Assembly: GCF_016808095.1 (NCBI RefSeq)
Contig: NC_068977.1
Span: forward strand, 10,166,479-10,230,478
Direction of reading: 5' to 3'
Source of the DNA: Vigna angularis
Lineage: Eukaryota > Streptophyta > Magnoliopsida > Fabales > Fabaceae
Length of the DNA: 64,000 nucleotides
This document shows positions 27,729 through 41,938 of the stretch, one piece after another (positions within the stretch are counted from its first letter, which is position 1; each line of letters starts with the position of its first letter). Under the pieces are notes generated by a model. The model ran no database searches. It was not told the DNA's origin and saw nothing but the letters and a program-made list of their open reading frames with translations. A program made the translations under genes and the position numbers.

Positions 27729-28129
27729 ATTCTTGAACATAATATATATTTGTATACAATAGAAGAAAAGAAAATTTAGAAATAGTACAATCAGAGATAA
27801 ATGCAATAAAACTCTATTCTGTAACCAACTTGTGAGATAATATAATAATGTGATTGTGATAAAGGTATTTGGCAAGAATTTTTCAGCAACATAATATAAT
27901 ATTGTGATTGTGATGTGTGGAACTTTGTAGAACATATGAAATCACGTTAATAGTTTTTCACAGTAGTTTTCACAGATTAGTGTACACTTCACATTCATCC
28001 AGCAGCAGATATGGACAAACTCAAGTTAAGAAGACGTGCAGAATGGTAGAAAGACAATGCTTTCATTTGAACCAAAACAATTAACATTTTCTGTAAGTTA
28101 TATTAACAATTTGGAATGTAGATTTCACC

Positions 28130-29385
28130 ACTAATTTATCTTTGATAAAATGCTGATAAATTTCAAAGTGTTTAGTTTTATCATGTTAAATAGGATTATG
28201 GGCTATGCCAATAGCAAATTTATTATCACAGTAAAGTTGCATTGGTTCATCCCACTTTATTCTTAAGTATTCCAAGATGATTTTCAACAATGGTAATGTA
28301 GACTTTTCTTTGCTTTGCTTTTAATTTTTCAAATCCCCATCTTCAGCATTGGGAAATTGGTCTAAAACAGTATCTACTAATGAGATAACATCGATGGCCA
28401 TGGAGGGAAAAAAAATCCTACCAGATTTCAATTAGTAATATCTTGGCCTAAGTGCAGACTTCTGTCTTAAACCATAATATTTTGAGTTATATTAGGAAGT
28501 GGCAAGGTCAATTTGAGTAGCAATCTGTTTTTAACTCATTTCAGAGTTTTAACACGTTTCAAATCACTAATTAAAGTTGCTGAAGTGATTCATTTAGAGT
28601 TTAAGACACTTATGTGGAAATTTGAGTTTCAAACCACCAAAACCAAGCCAATTTTCTGGTGCAGTGTTGAAAACTGAATCTGTTTTCATGAATGTACTTT
28701 GAAATCCAATTTTCTTGCTTTCTTAATCTGATCTACAACCTTACATTAGGATCCATTTGAGTGCCTACTTCTATTGTAAACCTTTTTTTATTGCTTTTGA
28801 GCTTTTGGCCTCTCAAATTGTGAAGTTGAAGTTAAATTTTGGTGTTCAAACTGGTGCAGATTTTTAATCTGTTTGGTGAGTGTTTTGGATGAGCAGCATT
28901 GTAATAAGTATCAAGAGGTTTGCATAGAAATTGGCTGAGTTGTTGTACACATAATCAATATCTTGCTTGATGATGGTGAGGTAAAAAGGTTTGCCAACTA
29001 ATTGCCAGTAACCAGCAGCATTACATAAAACTTGTCCATGATTTGCCATAAGTTTAATAGAAGGATGAGAAGGAGTGTTAGTAGGTTTAGAACCAATCAA
29101 ACCATTGTGATCGAGAAGTTCAAGAATATATTTTCTCTTATTCATGTGAATTCCAGATTTGGACCTTGTAATTTCAAGACCGAGAAAGTATCTTAAAGAT
29201 CCTAGGTCTTTGATTTAAAATTTGGTATCTAAGATGTGCTTAAGATGATTAATTTCTGCCATATCATTGCTAATTAAAACAATATCATCCACCTAAACAA
29301 ATAATGCAGTAATAGAAGTAGAAGCAGATTTGACAAATAAAGCTTGATCTGCAGAAGATTATTCGTAATTAAGAGAAAGAAGAGT
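28130..29385 (-). pseudogene. Decayed Ty1/copia pol fragment
   Basis: On the minus strand, 29385-28864 reads as copia reverse transcriptase: LFVKSAS, then a VDDIVLISND box with a stop where the usual tyrosine precedes VDD, then DLGSLRYFLGLEITRSKSGI and HMNKRKYILELL. About 28300-28135 matches the RNase H end (LYCDNKFAIGIAHNPI, then HDKTKHFEI). Several stops, a gap between the two parts and no LTRs show that it is a dead remnant carried inside the CACTA element. Confidence 0.8.
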
Positions 29386-31200
29386 AGCAGATAAGGTACT
29401 ATGCCATTGCCAACAAAGGGGAAGTAAACTAGGAGGAGGGACAAGATGAATTGGCAAAAGCTAGGCTTTTAGATGATGACATTTTCCTGGGTAAAGTTAT
29501 AGATAAACCTAGTAAATTCATGACGGGACATTGTAAAGAGGACAAGGATGTTTTTTGATGAGGCAGAGAAAGGAGTTTCAGAGCTGAACCCTGCTAGCAG
29601 GTGGCCAGTGTGGGAATCCACAAAGTCAGTTCAGCTAACATGCACACTAAGTACAACAAAATCTATCTAAGGGTAATCTAAAAATCCACTAAGTTGTCTA
29701 AAACAGTTTTTAATGTTCATCTAACACAACTAAGAAGTACTTCTTTTGGTGAAATTCAAATCAAATTTACAATGAAAAGCCAAACAATTTAAACTACTAC
29801 TAAACTAAGTCAGTGAAATCTATCAATTTAAGACACTACACTAATAATGGTCTAAAAACAACTAATTAGCACAGGAAGTGTTGATCATCAATATCATCAA
29901 GACTAACGTCACAAAGTTGTGGTGATGCCAAGTTTTTCTAAATTTTATCTAAAATAGAGTGGCACTTCTAAATTACTTATAAACATTTAACAGTAGTAGA
30001 ACTTGGTGGAACATCCTTCAACACCACAGAACCAGATTTGGAGCTAAGACTATCTCTTCCAGCTGCTGCCACTGAAAACAGTGGCAAGTTCTAGTAATTG
30101 TAATGCTTTTGTTTACAATTATGATTTGAAAACACACATATAACTTGAGGGATGCATTATCTTGAGGGATATTAATTTTATTTTAGATATTGGTCATGCA
30201 GAATATATTGTTTTGGTTTATCTTGAGGGATGCATTATCTTGAGGAATCATTACTCAGGCTCTTTTCTTTGCTTTGAGATATCATATAACAACATAGTAT
30301 TAATTTGCCTGTTGTCATGGACAAACAATGATTGATTAGCATAATGAATAGATGAGCAGTATAGTGTGACTTAAGGAAATTTACCCTTCATCTTTTGACA
30401 AAATTATTTTCTTTTGGGCAAAAATACATGCCCTGTGGCAGCAGATTTCCAGACTCAAAGTTTTGAATTTATACCACTCCACCCAATTCTACCCACATGA
30501 TCAGGAAATGAATTATATCTTAGTTAGGAAATGAATTATATCTTATTTTAACTTATGCTTCGGCAAGGTTGAGGACATTGTTAGTATACATTTTGCGTGT
30601 TAGTGGTCTATTGTTAAGAATATTTGTTCATGTCATCTTTGGTATTCTATATGATCTACGAAGCATAAATTTTGCTAATATTTTTGTGTGGTTATTGTGT
30701 CATTGTTGTCTCTGTTTGTGTTCCAACCTCGTCACATTCAACAACTTGAACTTCATCTCTGGCTTAATATTATTTTGCTTAAATTTTTTATTAGTTTCTC
30801 CATCATCCTCTATATATTCTTAATCACTGAAATCTTTTACCTTTGTCATTGTTGGACTGCTTTATTATTAGTAAATTTATTGATTATTGGGAAGTTATTT
30901 GAGACATTGGATTCGGCATATTGATAGTAAGTTATTTTTCTTGTTATATGTGGTTATTTGACTTCAAATTGTTATGACAGGTTTCTTACTGCTAACATGT
31001 AACCTTATTTCATGTAATGAAATCATACAATACTTCCCTATATACCCAACACAAATTCAACAGGATTTCGAAACCTAATTAATCAAACAAACAATGATTA
31101 AAAACTCAGAACACAAGACAGTAAAGGATAACGATGAACAACATGTGAATTGAAGACAACTAATAACAGCCATACAGATCAACACAACACTGAATCAAAC
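29386..31200. other. Interior of the CACTA element, no recognised gene
   Basis: AT-rich DNA with a local duplication (CTTGAGGGATGCATTATCTTGAGG-type segments near 30145-30245). Two overlapping ORFs at 30569-30924 are hydrophobic and low in complexity, with no family resemblance. No TNP2 catalytic domain could be found here. Confidence 0.45.
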
Positions 31201-31229
31201 AAAGACAGAATTGTAATAGTCCAAAGGAA

Positions 31230-31870
31230 CTCACTCACCTTTGCTTCCTTCACTAAGGGCCTTCGTAACTCCAAATAGTATATGTCTTCGTCCTTAATAC
31301 GAGTAACAATCTTCTTAAACCGCCACACAGTACCCTCAATGGATGCTTCCTAACACTCCAACCACAGCTTGGGAGCCGAACCACAAATATGTAAAAAAAA
31401 AAACCAGATTAGGGTTCGACATTTTCACTATTTAAGGATTTCATCAATTGCTCAAAATTAGGATTTAATTACCAGATGAAAGTATTGTTTCCAACACCGA
31501 ACCGAACAGAACAATGACGCCCAACAACAGTGTTTGATGAAGGAGACAGCTCGAGAGAGAGGATGAAGAACCAGAGCGCGATGGACAACGAAAGTGGAAA
31601 GGGCTCGAGACAGGGACAACCACAGCTCCAGGCTTCGACAAAGAAAGCAATCAATAAAACAAGCTCAAAGCTTCCAACTCGCGATGGTCAAAAGATCAAA
31701 ATGCTACTGCCACACTGCAACTCAGCTGCGACAGCTCAATGAAGAAAAGCAATCTCGTGATTGGGTGAATCGAAGGACAAGCAAGAGGGAGCATTTTAGG
31801 TTTTCTAGAGAAAGAGCTTTGTCGAGAAAGAAAGGGGAAACATTTCGAGAGAGAGCACATAGCATTTTAG
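31230..31870 (-). promoter_or_regulatory. Putative promoter and leader of the CACTA gene
   Basis: On the minus strand this region begins with CT-rich sequence typical of plant 5' leaders (CTCTCTCTCGAAA near 31850). It contains a short open exon-like stretch at about 31350-31240 (reading RFKKIVTRIKDEDIYYLEL) bounded by AG before and GTGAGT after. It lies next to the element terminus, where CACTA genes usually start. The exon-like stretch is not recognised and may be noncoding. Confidence 0.35.
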
Positions 31871-31904
31871 GCAGACTTTCAATTTTTTAATTTTTTTTTC
31901 CTTA

Positions 31905-32095
31905 TATCCGTATGTATTATCAGCCGGTAAGATTTTAACCATTTTACATACGGATTTTATATACGGCAATTCCGTATGTAAATATTTTGGTCATTATATA
32001 CGGAATTTTCCGTATGTAGCTTATCCGTATATCACATCCGTATATAATAAATATATTATATACGGATCTGAATCCGTATATATTGATCCGCAGAT
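31905..32095. repeat. Subterminal TACGGAT array, right
   Basis: Several copies of ATCCGTATATA and TATATACGGAT lie within 210 bp of the right CACTA terminus, mirroring the array at the left end. Confidence 0.88.
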
Positions 32096-33829
32096 AACTG
32101 GCTAATTTCTTGTAGTGTTTTTGTATAATTAATGAATGTTGAGATGTTTGGGTGTCTAATATCTAGGTATTTTTATTGGATTTTGTATGATTCATGTGGC
32201 ATGATATAAGTATCTAGGTATTTTCCATGTATCCAGGATGCTTGAATGTGTGTATGAGGTGTTAATCTGGTTTTCTTGAAGTTTAGAGATGTTGTATACA
32301 TTGTATAAGTCTTTTGAATCTTTCTTGTGTGGTTTGATTTTAGGAATAAATATCTTGAGTAATAATTGATTATCTGCGAGTCATTTTATGAGTTTGGTTT
32401 TTGAAATAATTGATTATCTTGAGTGATAATCGATTATCTTCGCGTAGCTTGAAATTTGGAAGTTTTAGATTGTAAACCTTACTGGAATAATTGATTATCA
32501 TTGACGATAATCAATTATCCTAGTGTGTTTTATGGAAAATTGGGTTTTGAAGAAGAATGGACAAGGGCCAAGCTGGTTGGACTACAAGATGTGTTGTTTA
32601 GCATGGAAAGTGAGTTAAATGCTACGATTGGAGTTGGATTTGACTCTTGATTAATGCTGGAGCATGGAAAAGCGATGGATTGTACAAAGATGTGTGATTG
32701 ACCATTGAGCATGAGAGGTGAATGACGTGTTTGCTTGTTGTACCTAATAAATTTTAAGTTGGTATTATCTACTGTATGATAGGGGATAAGGGCTATCTGT
32801 GCAAAAAGAGAGTGATGCTCTAATGTTACACCTTATTTGTGTGGGAGAATGATGTTTTGTATGGTTTTTGGCTCGTTGCTGAGTATAGTAGTCGGTGCAC
32901 GATGTGCCAATGTTTTTACTCATAAATCGTTGCAAAGCAGGGAAGCAGGTCCTTTAGCGCGAGGGTGGGACAACTCAAGCGAGCTTGTCAATATAATAGG
33001 TGTATGAGGTAGGGTACAGGAGTGTGACTTCCATGGTGGAGTTCATGATAATGGGGATGTTCATGGCGATATTCATGGTGAGGATATGCATGATGGTGAT
33101 GTATATGATGATGATCATGGTGATGCTCCTGATGATGTTATGTTGATAGTGATGTGGTTATGATCGTGGTGGTTACCATGGTGGTGTAGTTGGCCCAAGT
33201 GTTGATGAAGGGATAGACCGATGGTCTGCGTGCACCGAGGATCGAAGGATGACTGTTGATTATGTTGATGATGAAATTAATGATTCATTGTTAATTACGA
33301 TAAGGATGGGTTACTTGTTTGATGTTATGTAATGTTATTGATAATCATATATTGTATCGTTATGGTTTGTTTTAACGGTTACTTACCTCATACTTGTTTG
33401 TGTTTGTGTTTGTTATTTGGCATTTTCGGCGATGATCGTATAATGAATTATACGTGAACAAGTGATATTGCAGATGTTCCAGAAGCATGATAAATTCGTG
33501 AGATGATGGGAAAATATTTAGGTTTTCTTGAAAAGTGTCTTTGTTTATACTTTTTAAACAATGTAATTTGGAGTTATTTTAATTTCTTTGGTTATTTTAA
33601 TTTCTTTTTAATGATGTAATTTGGACATTGTTTTTGAAACTATTACGATTTGACTTGCTTCTATACGTTTAAATATTGAGTTTTTGAAAAATAGGTTTCT
33701 ACATTATAAGAAAAATTTTACAGTGTTCGATATTTGTAATAACTTGTGACATCTTGAATTTGAGCATTACTTATTATTATGTTAATAGAAATTTTTTATA
33801 AGTAAAATAAATTATAAGATTTCTTTAAT

Positions 33830-34200
33830 TTAAAAACAAAAATAAAGATAATATTTTTCATAATAAAAAAATAAAGATAAATTAGAGATTGAAGGTTTTA
33901 GAACAAGAAAGAACATAATAATTAAAAGGAATTAGACTAAGGATAATGATAAAAGTATAGATGTAAATTTATAAAAGAAAGTTCGGAAATTTTACTAACT
34001 TTTTCAATGTAATTTACCCTTCAATCAAATAGGTTGAATCTAATGATTCATAAAATTGATTTAATCTTAATTATTTGAAGAGAGCATTCCTAGATTGTTT
34101 AAAAGAACTTAATTGATTTGTGAAATTTGTTAAACAACCAGCTTTAAAAAGAGTTTATGATTTTATTATTCTAACTAGTTTTAAACACTTGCTTAAGTAC
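33830..34200. repeat. Duplicated downstream flank, copy 1 side
   Basis: This segment aligns with 39090-39440, directly downstream of GAPC copy 2; shared blocks include GAAAGTTCGGAAATT and ATAAAATTGATTTAATCTTAA. It is the displaced 3' end of the copy-1 duplication unit, pushed away from GAPC copy 1 by the solo LTR and CACTA insertions. Confidence 0.8.
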
Positions 34201-35470
34201 ATTTTTGTGTTTGTTTCTTTCTGTATTTATTGAGAGATTTAGAGATTGGAAGAAAGAAATAATAAATATTTTTAAGTTTATAATTAAATTTTGTATAAAA
34301 TTAATCTAAAAAGTGAGTGAATATGTCTATAAAAATACTTTTGTAAAAATATAAAGGATAAAGTAGTATGTACAAAATATAATAACATATCTAAATTACA
34401 AAGGATATACATAAATATGTATAGTAAACTCGCTAAAAATATAAATTAGTGTATGAACTGATTCAATGTATATTGTTATACTCGTCTAATCTGTGCATTG
34501 ACTAACTTGTCTAATATATGTATCGTTATACTCATCTAATAGGTATATTGACACACTCATAATGTACATTTTAGACTTCTCTATTCAATATATGGACAAA
34601 TTTATTTAATGTATATTGTAAAACTCATTTAATTAGAAAATGGATTAAGTTGTAAGAGAACGGTTAAGGATTTTAAATTTCTAAAGTGAAAAACAAATGG
34701 TTACATACTCTAGTACCCTCTAAGATTAATTGTATATATTGACATTTTTACTTGTTAATAAATAGGCATGTATATATACTCAATTATCTTCATAGTTAAT
34801 GGAGTTAAAAAAACTAAGAAAACAAAAGTGTTTGTACACTTATTTAACTATTTAAAAAAAAACAATAAGGAGTGTTGGTAGTGTATATTATAATTAAATA
34901 ATTTAATGATGATTAATATGGGTAAAAGTGGAGTATTAATAAACAGAATTAAAAAACTTATTAACATCTTATGAATTAATTGTTATTACAGAGGTATGTG
35001 ATTTTGTCCAATATGCAAATTGTAATATTTTTACACGACTTAAATATCAAGGAGTAATCATGTAATTTTTTACACGAGTTAACTATCCTCTAAAGAAAAA
35101 AAAACTACATAAAAAAACAAGTCGTACCACTGACTACACTTTCTTATAACAAATTAAAAAATGTTATCGTAAAACTAAAGCATATGTAAAATAAAAAAAA
35201 TTATAAAAAGAAATTTTAAGAATTATTGAAGTTAAATATTAAAATTAAGACTTAATATTTTTTTTTTTAATTTTAAACTTAATTTAAATATGTATAATTA
35301 AAAAAAATTAAGGAAGGATGTGGTATACTTATATAGAAATTTAGGTAATTAAAATAAAAAATAATGGAAAATTAGATTTATATTATTACATGTTTTAAAA
35401 CACAATTTTCTTTTTTGACTCAATTTTTAGTTATAGTCAATAATTTAGTAGGAAAATTACTTTTACCGAT
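34201..35470. other. AT-rich intergenic DNA upstream of GAPC copy 2
   Basis: A loose ATTGTTATACTCGTCTAAT/ATCGTTATACTCATCTAAT-type repeat occurs near 34470-34630. No gene or bounded element is seen. Sequence shared with the copy-1 promoter begins near 35470. Confidence 0.5.
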
Positions 35471-35604
35471 TCTACATGAAAGTTGTTATTCTTTTTGTTT
35501 GACAATGCAATTCTTTTGAAACTTTCTTCCGAAAGAAACGGAAGCTTCTTAGTGCATGACACACAAAACCTTACATTTATTTTCCTTCACACACATTCAC
35601 TCAA

Positions 35605-35618
35605 CTTATATATATAGC
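35605..35618 (+). promoter_or_regulatory. TATA box region of GAPC copy 2
   Basis: CTTATATATATAGC lies about 105-118 bp before the ATG, matching the layout of copy 1. Confidence 0.55.
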
Positions 35619-35722
35619 TATGAACACCTTTATTCATCACTGTCACTTAATTTTCTCACTTATTTTCACCGTGTTCTATTCTTCCCTTTTCCTTGTGTCA
35701 ACTAAACCATAGTAGAGATATC

Positions 35723-38435
<2,713 letters not shown>

Positions 38436-38479
38436 TGATACAAGGAACTTGGTCCAAACCTCAACCTTTTGCGGCATCA

Positions 38480-38485
38480 AATAAA
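38480..38485 (+). terminator. Poly(A) signal of GAPC copy 2
   Basis: AATAAA lies 45 bp past the stop codon, in a 3' UTR nearly identical to that of copy 1 for about 200 bp. Confidence 0.6.
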
Positions 38486-38879
38486 ATGAATAATGATATC
38501 AACGAGCTACGAGGAGTTTGGTCCTTCATTCGGCTGATTTTTCTTTTATAAGTAGTAGTGTTTGAAATATTAATGTGACAAAAGTTCAAGTGATTGTTGT
38601 CTGTCGCTTAGAACAACCTCAACTTCAGAATATTGATGCCAATGGTAGTTTTAATTGGTAATTTCCAAGTTATGTTTTCTTTGGCATCAAAGTTCTATAG
38701 AAATTTTGTAGATTATATCTAAATTAATAATATCAAAATTTTGAGAGATTTTCTGGTTCATATTTATATCTCTTGCACTTTATCCTTCTCAATAAATTTA
38801 TTAACAGTGTCTCTTCTAATTAGAGTTCGGAAAAAATCATAGGACTGCACACAAGGTTATTGACATATGCAAATGGAAA

Positions 38880-39440
38880 TTAAATTTGATGTCAATTTAT
38901 AGTATTAAACCAACCTATAAAAATAAGTAACTCAATGTTAATTAAAAGCACAACATTTGGATGAGGTGGATGAATTATAAGAAATGAATGTTGGGAAATA
39001 CTTCTCTTCAAAAGAAATAAATTTACACATTCATTGGATAGTTGTTCGATAAATGTAAAAATTTATAACATGTACGTAAAATCTTTATAAATGTAAAAAT
39101 AAAAATAAAGATAATATTTTGCATAATAACAAAGTAAAGATAAAATGGGAAATTAAGGTTTTGGAATAACAAAGGGAATAATAATTAAATATAATTAAAT
39201 TAAGGATAATGATAAAAATAGAGATAAAATTTTTAAAAGAAAGTTCGGAAATTCTACTAACTTTTTCTATGTAACTTACCATTCAAATCCAATAAGTTGA
39301 ATTCAATAATTCATAAAATTGATTTAATCTTAATTCTTTGATGAGAATATTCCTAGATTGCTTAAAAGATCATAATTGATTTGTGAAATTTTTTAAACAG
39401 CCAACACTAAAAAGAGTTCATGCTTTTATTTCTAATTTGG
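38880..39440. repeat. Duplicated downstream flank, copy 2 side
   Basis: 38880-39060 aligns with 24280-24480 (shared ATGTTGGGAAATACTTCTC block), and 39090-39440 aligns with 33830-34200. Here the two parts are contiguous, giving the pre-insertion arrangement of the duplicated unit. Confidence 0.82.
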
Positions 39441-39789
39441 GTTGTACCTTATGTTTTACCAAGATGAAATTTATTAAAGGGTTTTTCAATTATATATAAT
39501 TACAATTATGAAACTGTAATTTGGTTATTTAGCTCAAACAAATCTTAAGATTAAAGTAAAAATAATTAATTAAATAACCAAAAAAATGTTAAAAAATGAA
39601 AAAATTAATTATATAAATGAGACAATCATATCATATCAACTTTTAACGACTAATTGTTTAATGTCTCATGACTTCAAAACGAAAACTAAAACACTAAAAG
39701 CTTATTGACTTCTAGTATTTATTTTATCCTTAATGGATTTACTTTTATTTCAGGCTTAATTACATATTTAGTTTCCATATTTGTTTGTC

Positions 39790-40165
39790 ACGATAGGAAA
39801 GATCCAAAAATGACTATAAGAATCAACGATTCTCTCTTTTTAAAGAACCTATATCCTACACACTTAATCAACATTTGATACATTATCCAACCTCGAGCAA
39901 TCTTAGTCATTGGTGGGCCTTCGGTTTGTTAGTTGGTATTTGTTTAGTCATTCAAATAGTGATTGGCGTTTTTTAAGCTATACACACCTCATGTGGATCT
40001 CGCTTTCAACAACCGTAGAACACGTTTTGAGAGATGTTGAAGGGGGTTGGTTGCTCCATTATATGCATGCTAATGGGGCAAGTATGTTTCTCATTGCGGT
40101 TCACCTTCGTGGTTTATATAATGTGAGTTATAGTAGTCCTAGGGAATTTATTCGGTGTCTCGGTT
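39790..40165 (+). pseudogene. cob: NUMT: 5' part of mitochondrial cob (cytochrome b)
   Basis: The sequence follows plant mitochondrial cob from its ATG (39810; reads MTIR then a shifted QRFSL segment) through PSNLSHWW-like, [34 protein letters not shown] and [13 protein letters not shown]. In mitochondria this is the membrane cytochrome b of respiratory complex III. Here it is nuclear and dead. There are frameshifts near the start, a stop where GVFLAMHY should follow, a short deletion removing part of the AMHYTPH region, and a 9-bp deletion in the VHLHIFRGLY segment. Similarity ends at a T-rich run after RCLG. It lies near the end of the duplicated GAPC flank, so it arrived by organelle DNA integration rather than as a retrocopy. 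Confidence 0.88.
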
Positions 40166-41639
40166 CCCTTTGTCTTGTTTTTTTTTCTTTTCTGAAAGAA
40201 GCTAAGGGTAGTTTGTTGCCTGTTCTTTGGTAACACAAATTTTTGTTTTCAGGTGATCAGGTGCAAGCAGAAAGTAGACCAATATATTGTGCCTATCCTG
40301 ATTTATGGACATTTTGGTCTGGAAAGTTAAAGTTGGTACAAGAAATATTTTAAAAAGACACTCTGCTTTCTGAAATATATTTCAAATTGCATAGGTTATT
40401 TTTACCTGAATAAAAACACGCAGGAACATGTATAAAAAATAAATACATGTAGCAAACACATACTAAATGAATCATCATGGCAAAGAGTATAGAACAAGAG
40501 GCGTGGCTCAGAGGAATGGGAAATATATCACCTCAAAATTTAAAAACCTCAAAATTTATACAAACCTCAAAAAGAAAATTCTACAGATTATCTTGATAAT
40601 CTGATAAAAAAAGAAATTAAAACCTAAAGATACATCTGATAAGGAGGTGATGAAATACAAAGAAAAGAAAATCAGACGGATGCAGGTTCTTCATAGTTGG
40701 CAGCGGTCGATTTGGCCGTGGACTATCACGGAAGATTTCTTTTAAAATAATGAAAGACTGCTTACATCTGGACCACTCCAGATTAGCTTTTTCATATTTT
40801 CTGTACGAAATTCTTGCAACGTTCTAAATGTTAGTAAAATAACGTCGGCGTGAGTTTGCTCAAACCTTTTCATGGTGCTAAGTTTTTCAAAATTACGTGG
40901 GGAAAATGATACTTTATAAAGTTTTATTGCATTTCCTAACATTATGTGGGTAAAAATGTAAGGGCTCACCTTGATGTTCTTTTAATTATGTGTTTTTGTG
41001 TCGTGTTTAAGTGGTCTGTTATGGGTTACTTGCCTCAATATTAGATTGATTAATTGTATGATTCTTTATTCAGCTCATTATTCTGGACAGTTTTTGTTAA
41101 CTTTTACTGATTGAGATTTATTTGTGCTTTAATTTACAATATACTATTTGATACATACTCTCTTTTAATTTGACAACTCTAGAATTGTACAATTCAACTG
41201 AAAAAATAAGAAAATTTGTTACCCCTCAGTTTTAAAGTTTTCACAAATTTTATTTTTAATTTTTTGTGATTTCATTTTTATATTGTAGGTATCTGATAAA
41301 GGGAGTGTGCCAAACAATGGATGTAATGAAGAAGAAGAAAATTAGATATTGTTATTGAATATCTTTATGAGTCATATTTTTAGTATTGAACATTTGTATT
41401 GAATATATGTATTGAACATCTATATAGAACATATGTAATGAACATCTTTTTTTTTTTAATTTTTATGTATGAACAATTAGTTGTATGAACGATATTAGGT
41501 TCAATAATGTTGTTTATTTTATACAATATTATTCAATTTTAGTTTATATTAATTTATTGTTTGTTTTCTCAATAAAACAATTTTTATTATAATCCAATTT
41601 TATTACAATAAAAAAATACCAAAAAAAATTAACTAGATA
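40166..41639. other. Unassigned DNA left of a CACTA end
   Basis: AT-rich sequence with one 75-codon minus-strand ORF (40742-40969) that I do not recognise, and a run of TTGAATATCT/TTGAACATCT-type repeats near 41350-41450. It may be the interior of the CACTA element whose right end is at 41938. Confidence 0.4.
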
Positions 41640-41938
41640 CACTTCCGACGGTTTTAAAACCCCGTATGCAAATTAGGGGCGGTTTTGGGAGAATCTCTGC
41701 TAGTTTTGGCGATTTTTCAGTAACCTCCACCGGCGGTTCTCACAAAACCCCTGGTAATTCCGGCGATTTTTGAAAACCCTCGCTATTTCCGGCGGTTTTA
41801 CAAAAAACCGTCGATAATTACTTAGCGACGCAGGTTTTGCCAACGATTTTTCTAACCGCGAGTAACATATTTTTCTGGGGTTAAAACCGCCGGAAAAGTA
41901 AAAAATAACCCCCAGTAAAATTCTAATTTTTTGTAGTG
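41640..41938. mobile_element. Subterminal region and right end of a CACTA element
   Basis: The segment ends AATTTTTTGTAGTG, a CACTA terminus read on the complementary strand. It is packed with CCGGCGGTTTT and AAAACCGCCGG-type motifs in both orientations, as subterminal repeats. No matching CACTACAAAAAATT start was found to the left, so the left boundary is unknown or deleted. This family's motif differs from the TACGGAT and GACGTC families elsewhere in the window. Confidence 0.65.

Larger units (their letters stand above)
25219..32117 (-). mobile_element. CACTA (En/Spm) element, 6.9 kb, TTT target duplication
   Basis: The element starts CACTACAAGAAAAAA and ends TTTCTTGTAGTG, flanked by TTT at 25216-25218 and 32118-32120. 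Subterminal zones (about 25255-25575 and 31905-32090) are dense arrays of TATACGGAT and its complement, the class of site bound by the CACTA accessory protein. The one intact gene (25880-27728, minus) encodes the plant Ptta/En/Spm family accessory protein. No TNP2/TNPD-type catalytic transposase is recognisable in the remaining 4 kb, which instead holds a decayed copia fragment and AT-rich DNA. The element is therefore probably non-autonomous but retains a DNA-binding partner gene. Confidence 0.93.
24482..33703. mobile_element. Solo LTR (about 2.3 kb) interrupted by a CACTA element
   Basis: The outer ends are TGTAGAAA (24482) and TTTCTACA (33703), a perfect 8-bp inverted pair of TG...CA form, with TGATA before and TTATA after (a 5-bp duplication with one mismatch). 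Removing the CACTA element at 25219-32117 and its 3-bp duplication leaves about 2320 bp, similar in size to the other gypsy LTRs here. The right part has LTR-like features, such as repeated TTGATTATC/GATAATCGATTATC motifs near 32360-32520. No internal gag-pol remains, so unequal LTR recombination is the likely origin. The corresponding site near 39060 beside GAPC copy 2 is empty. Confidence 0.65.

Noticed and set aside
30569..30924. Hydrophobic ORFs resembling membrane segments
   Set aside because: T-rich DNA gives Leu/Phe/Ile-rich translations by chance, and no conserved motif is present.
31530..31890. Arg-rich plus-strand ORFs
   Set aside because: They are antisense to the CT-rich leader of the CACTA gene; composition reflects the GAGA/CTCT bias.
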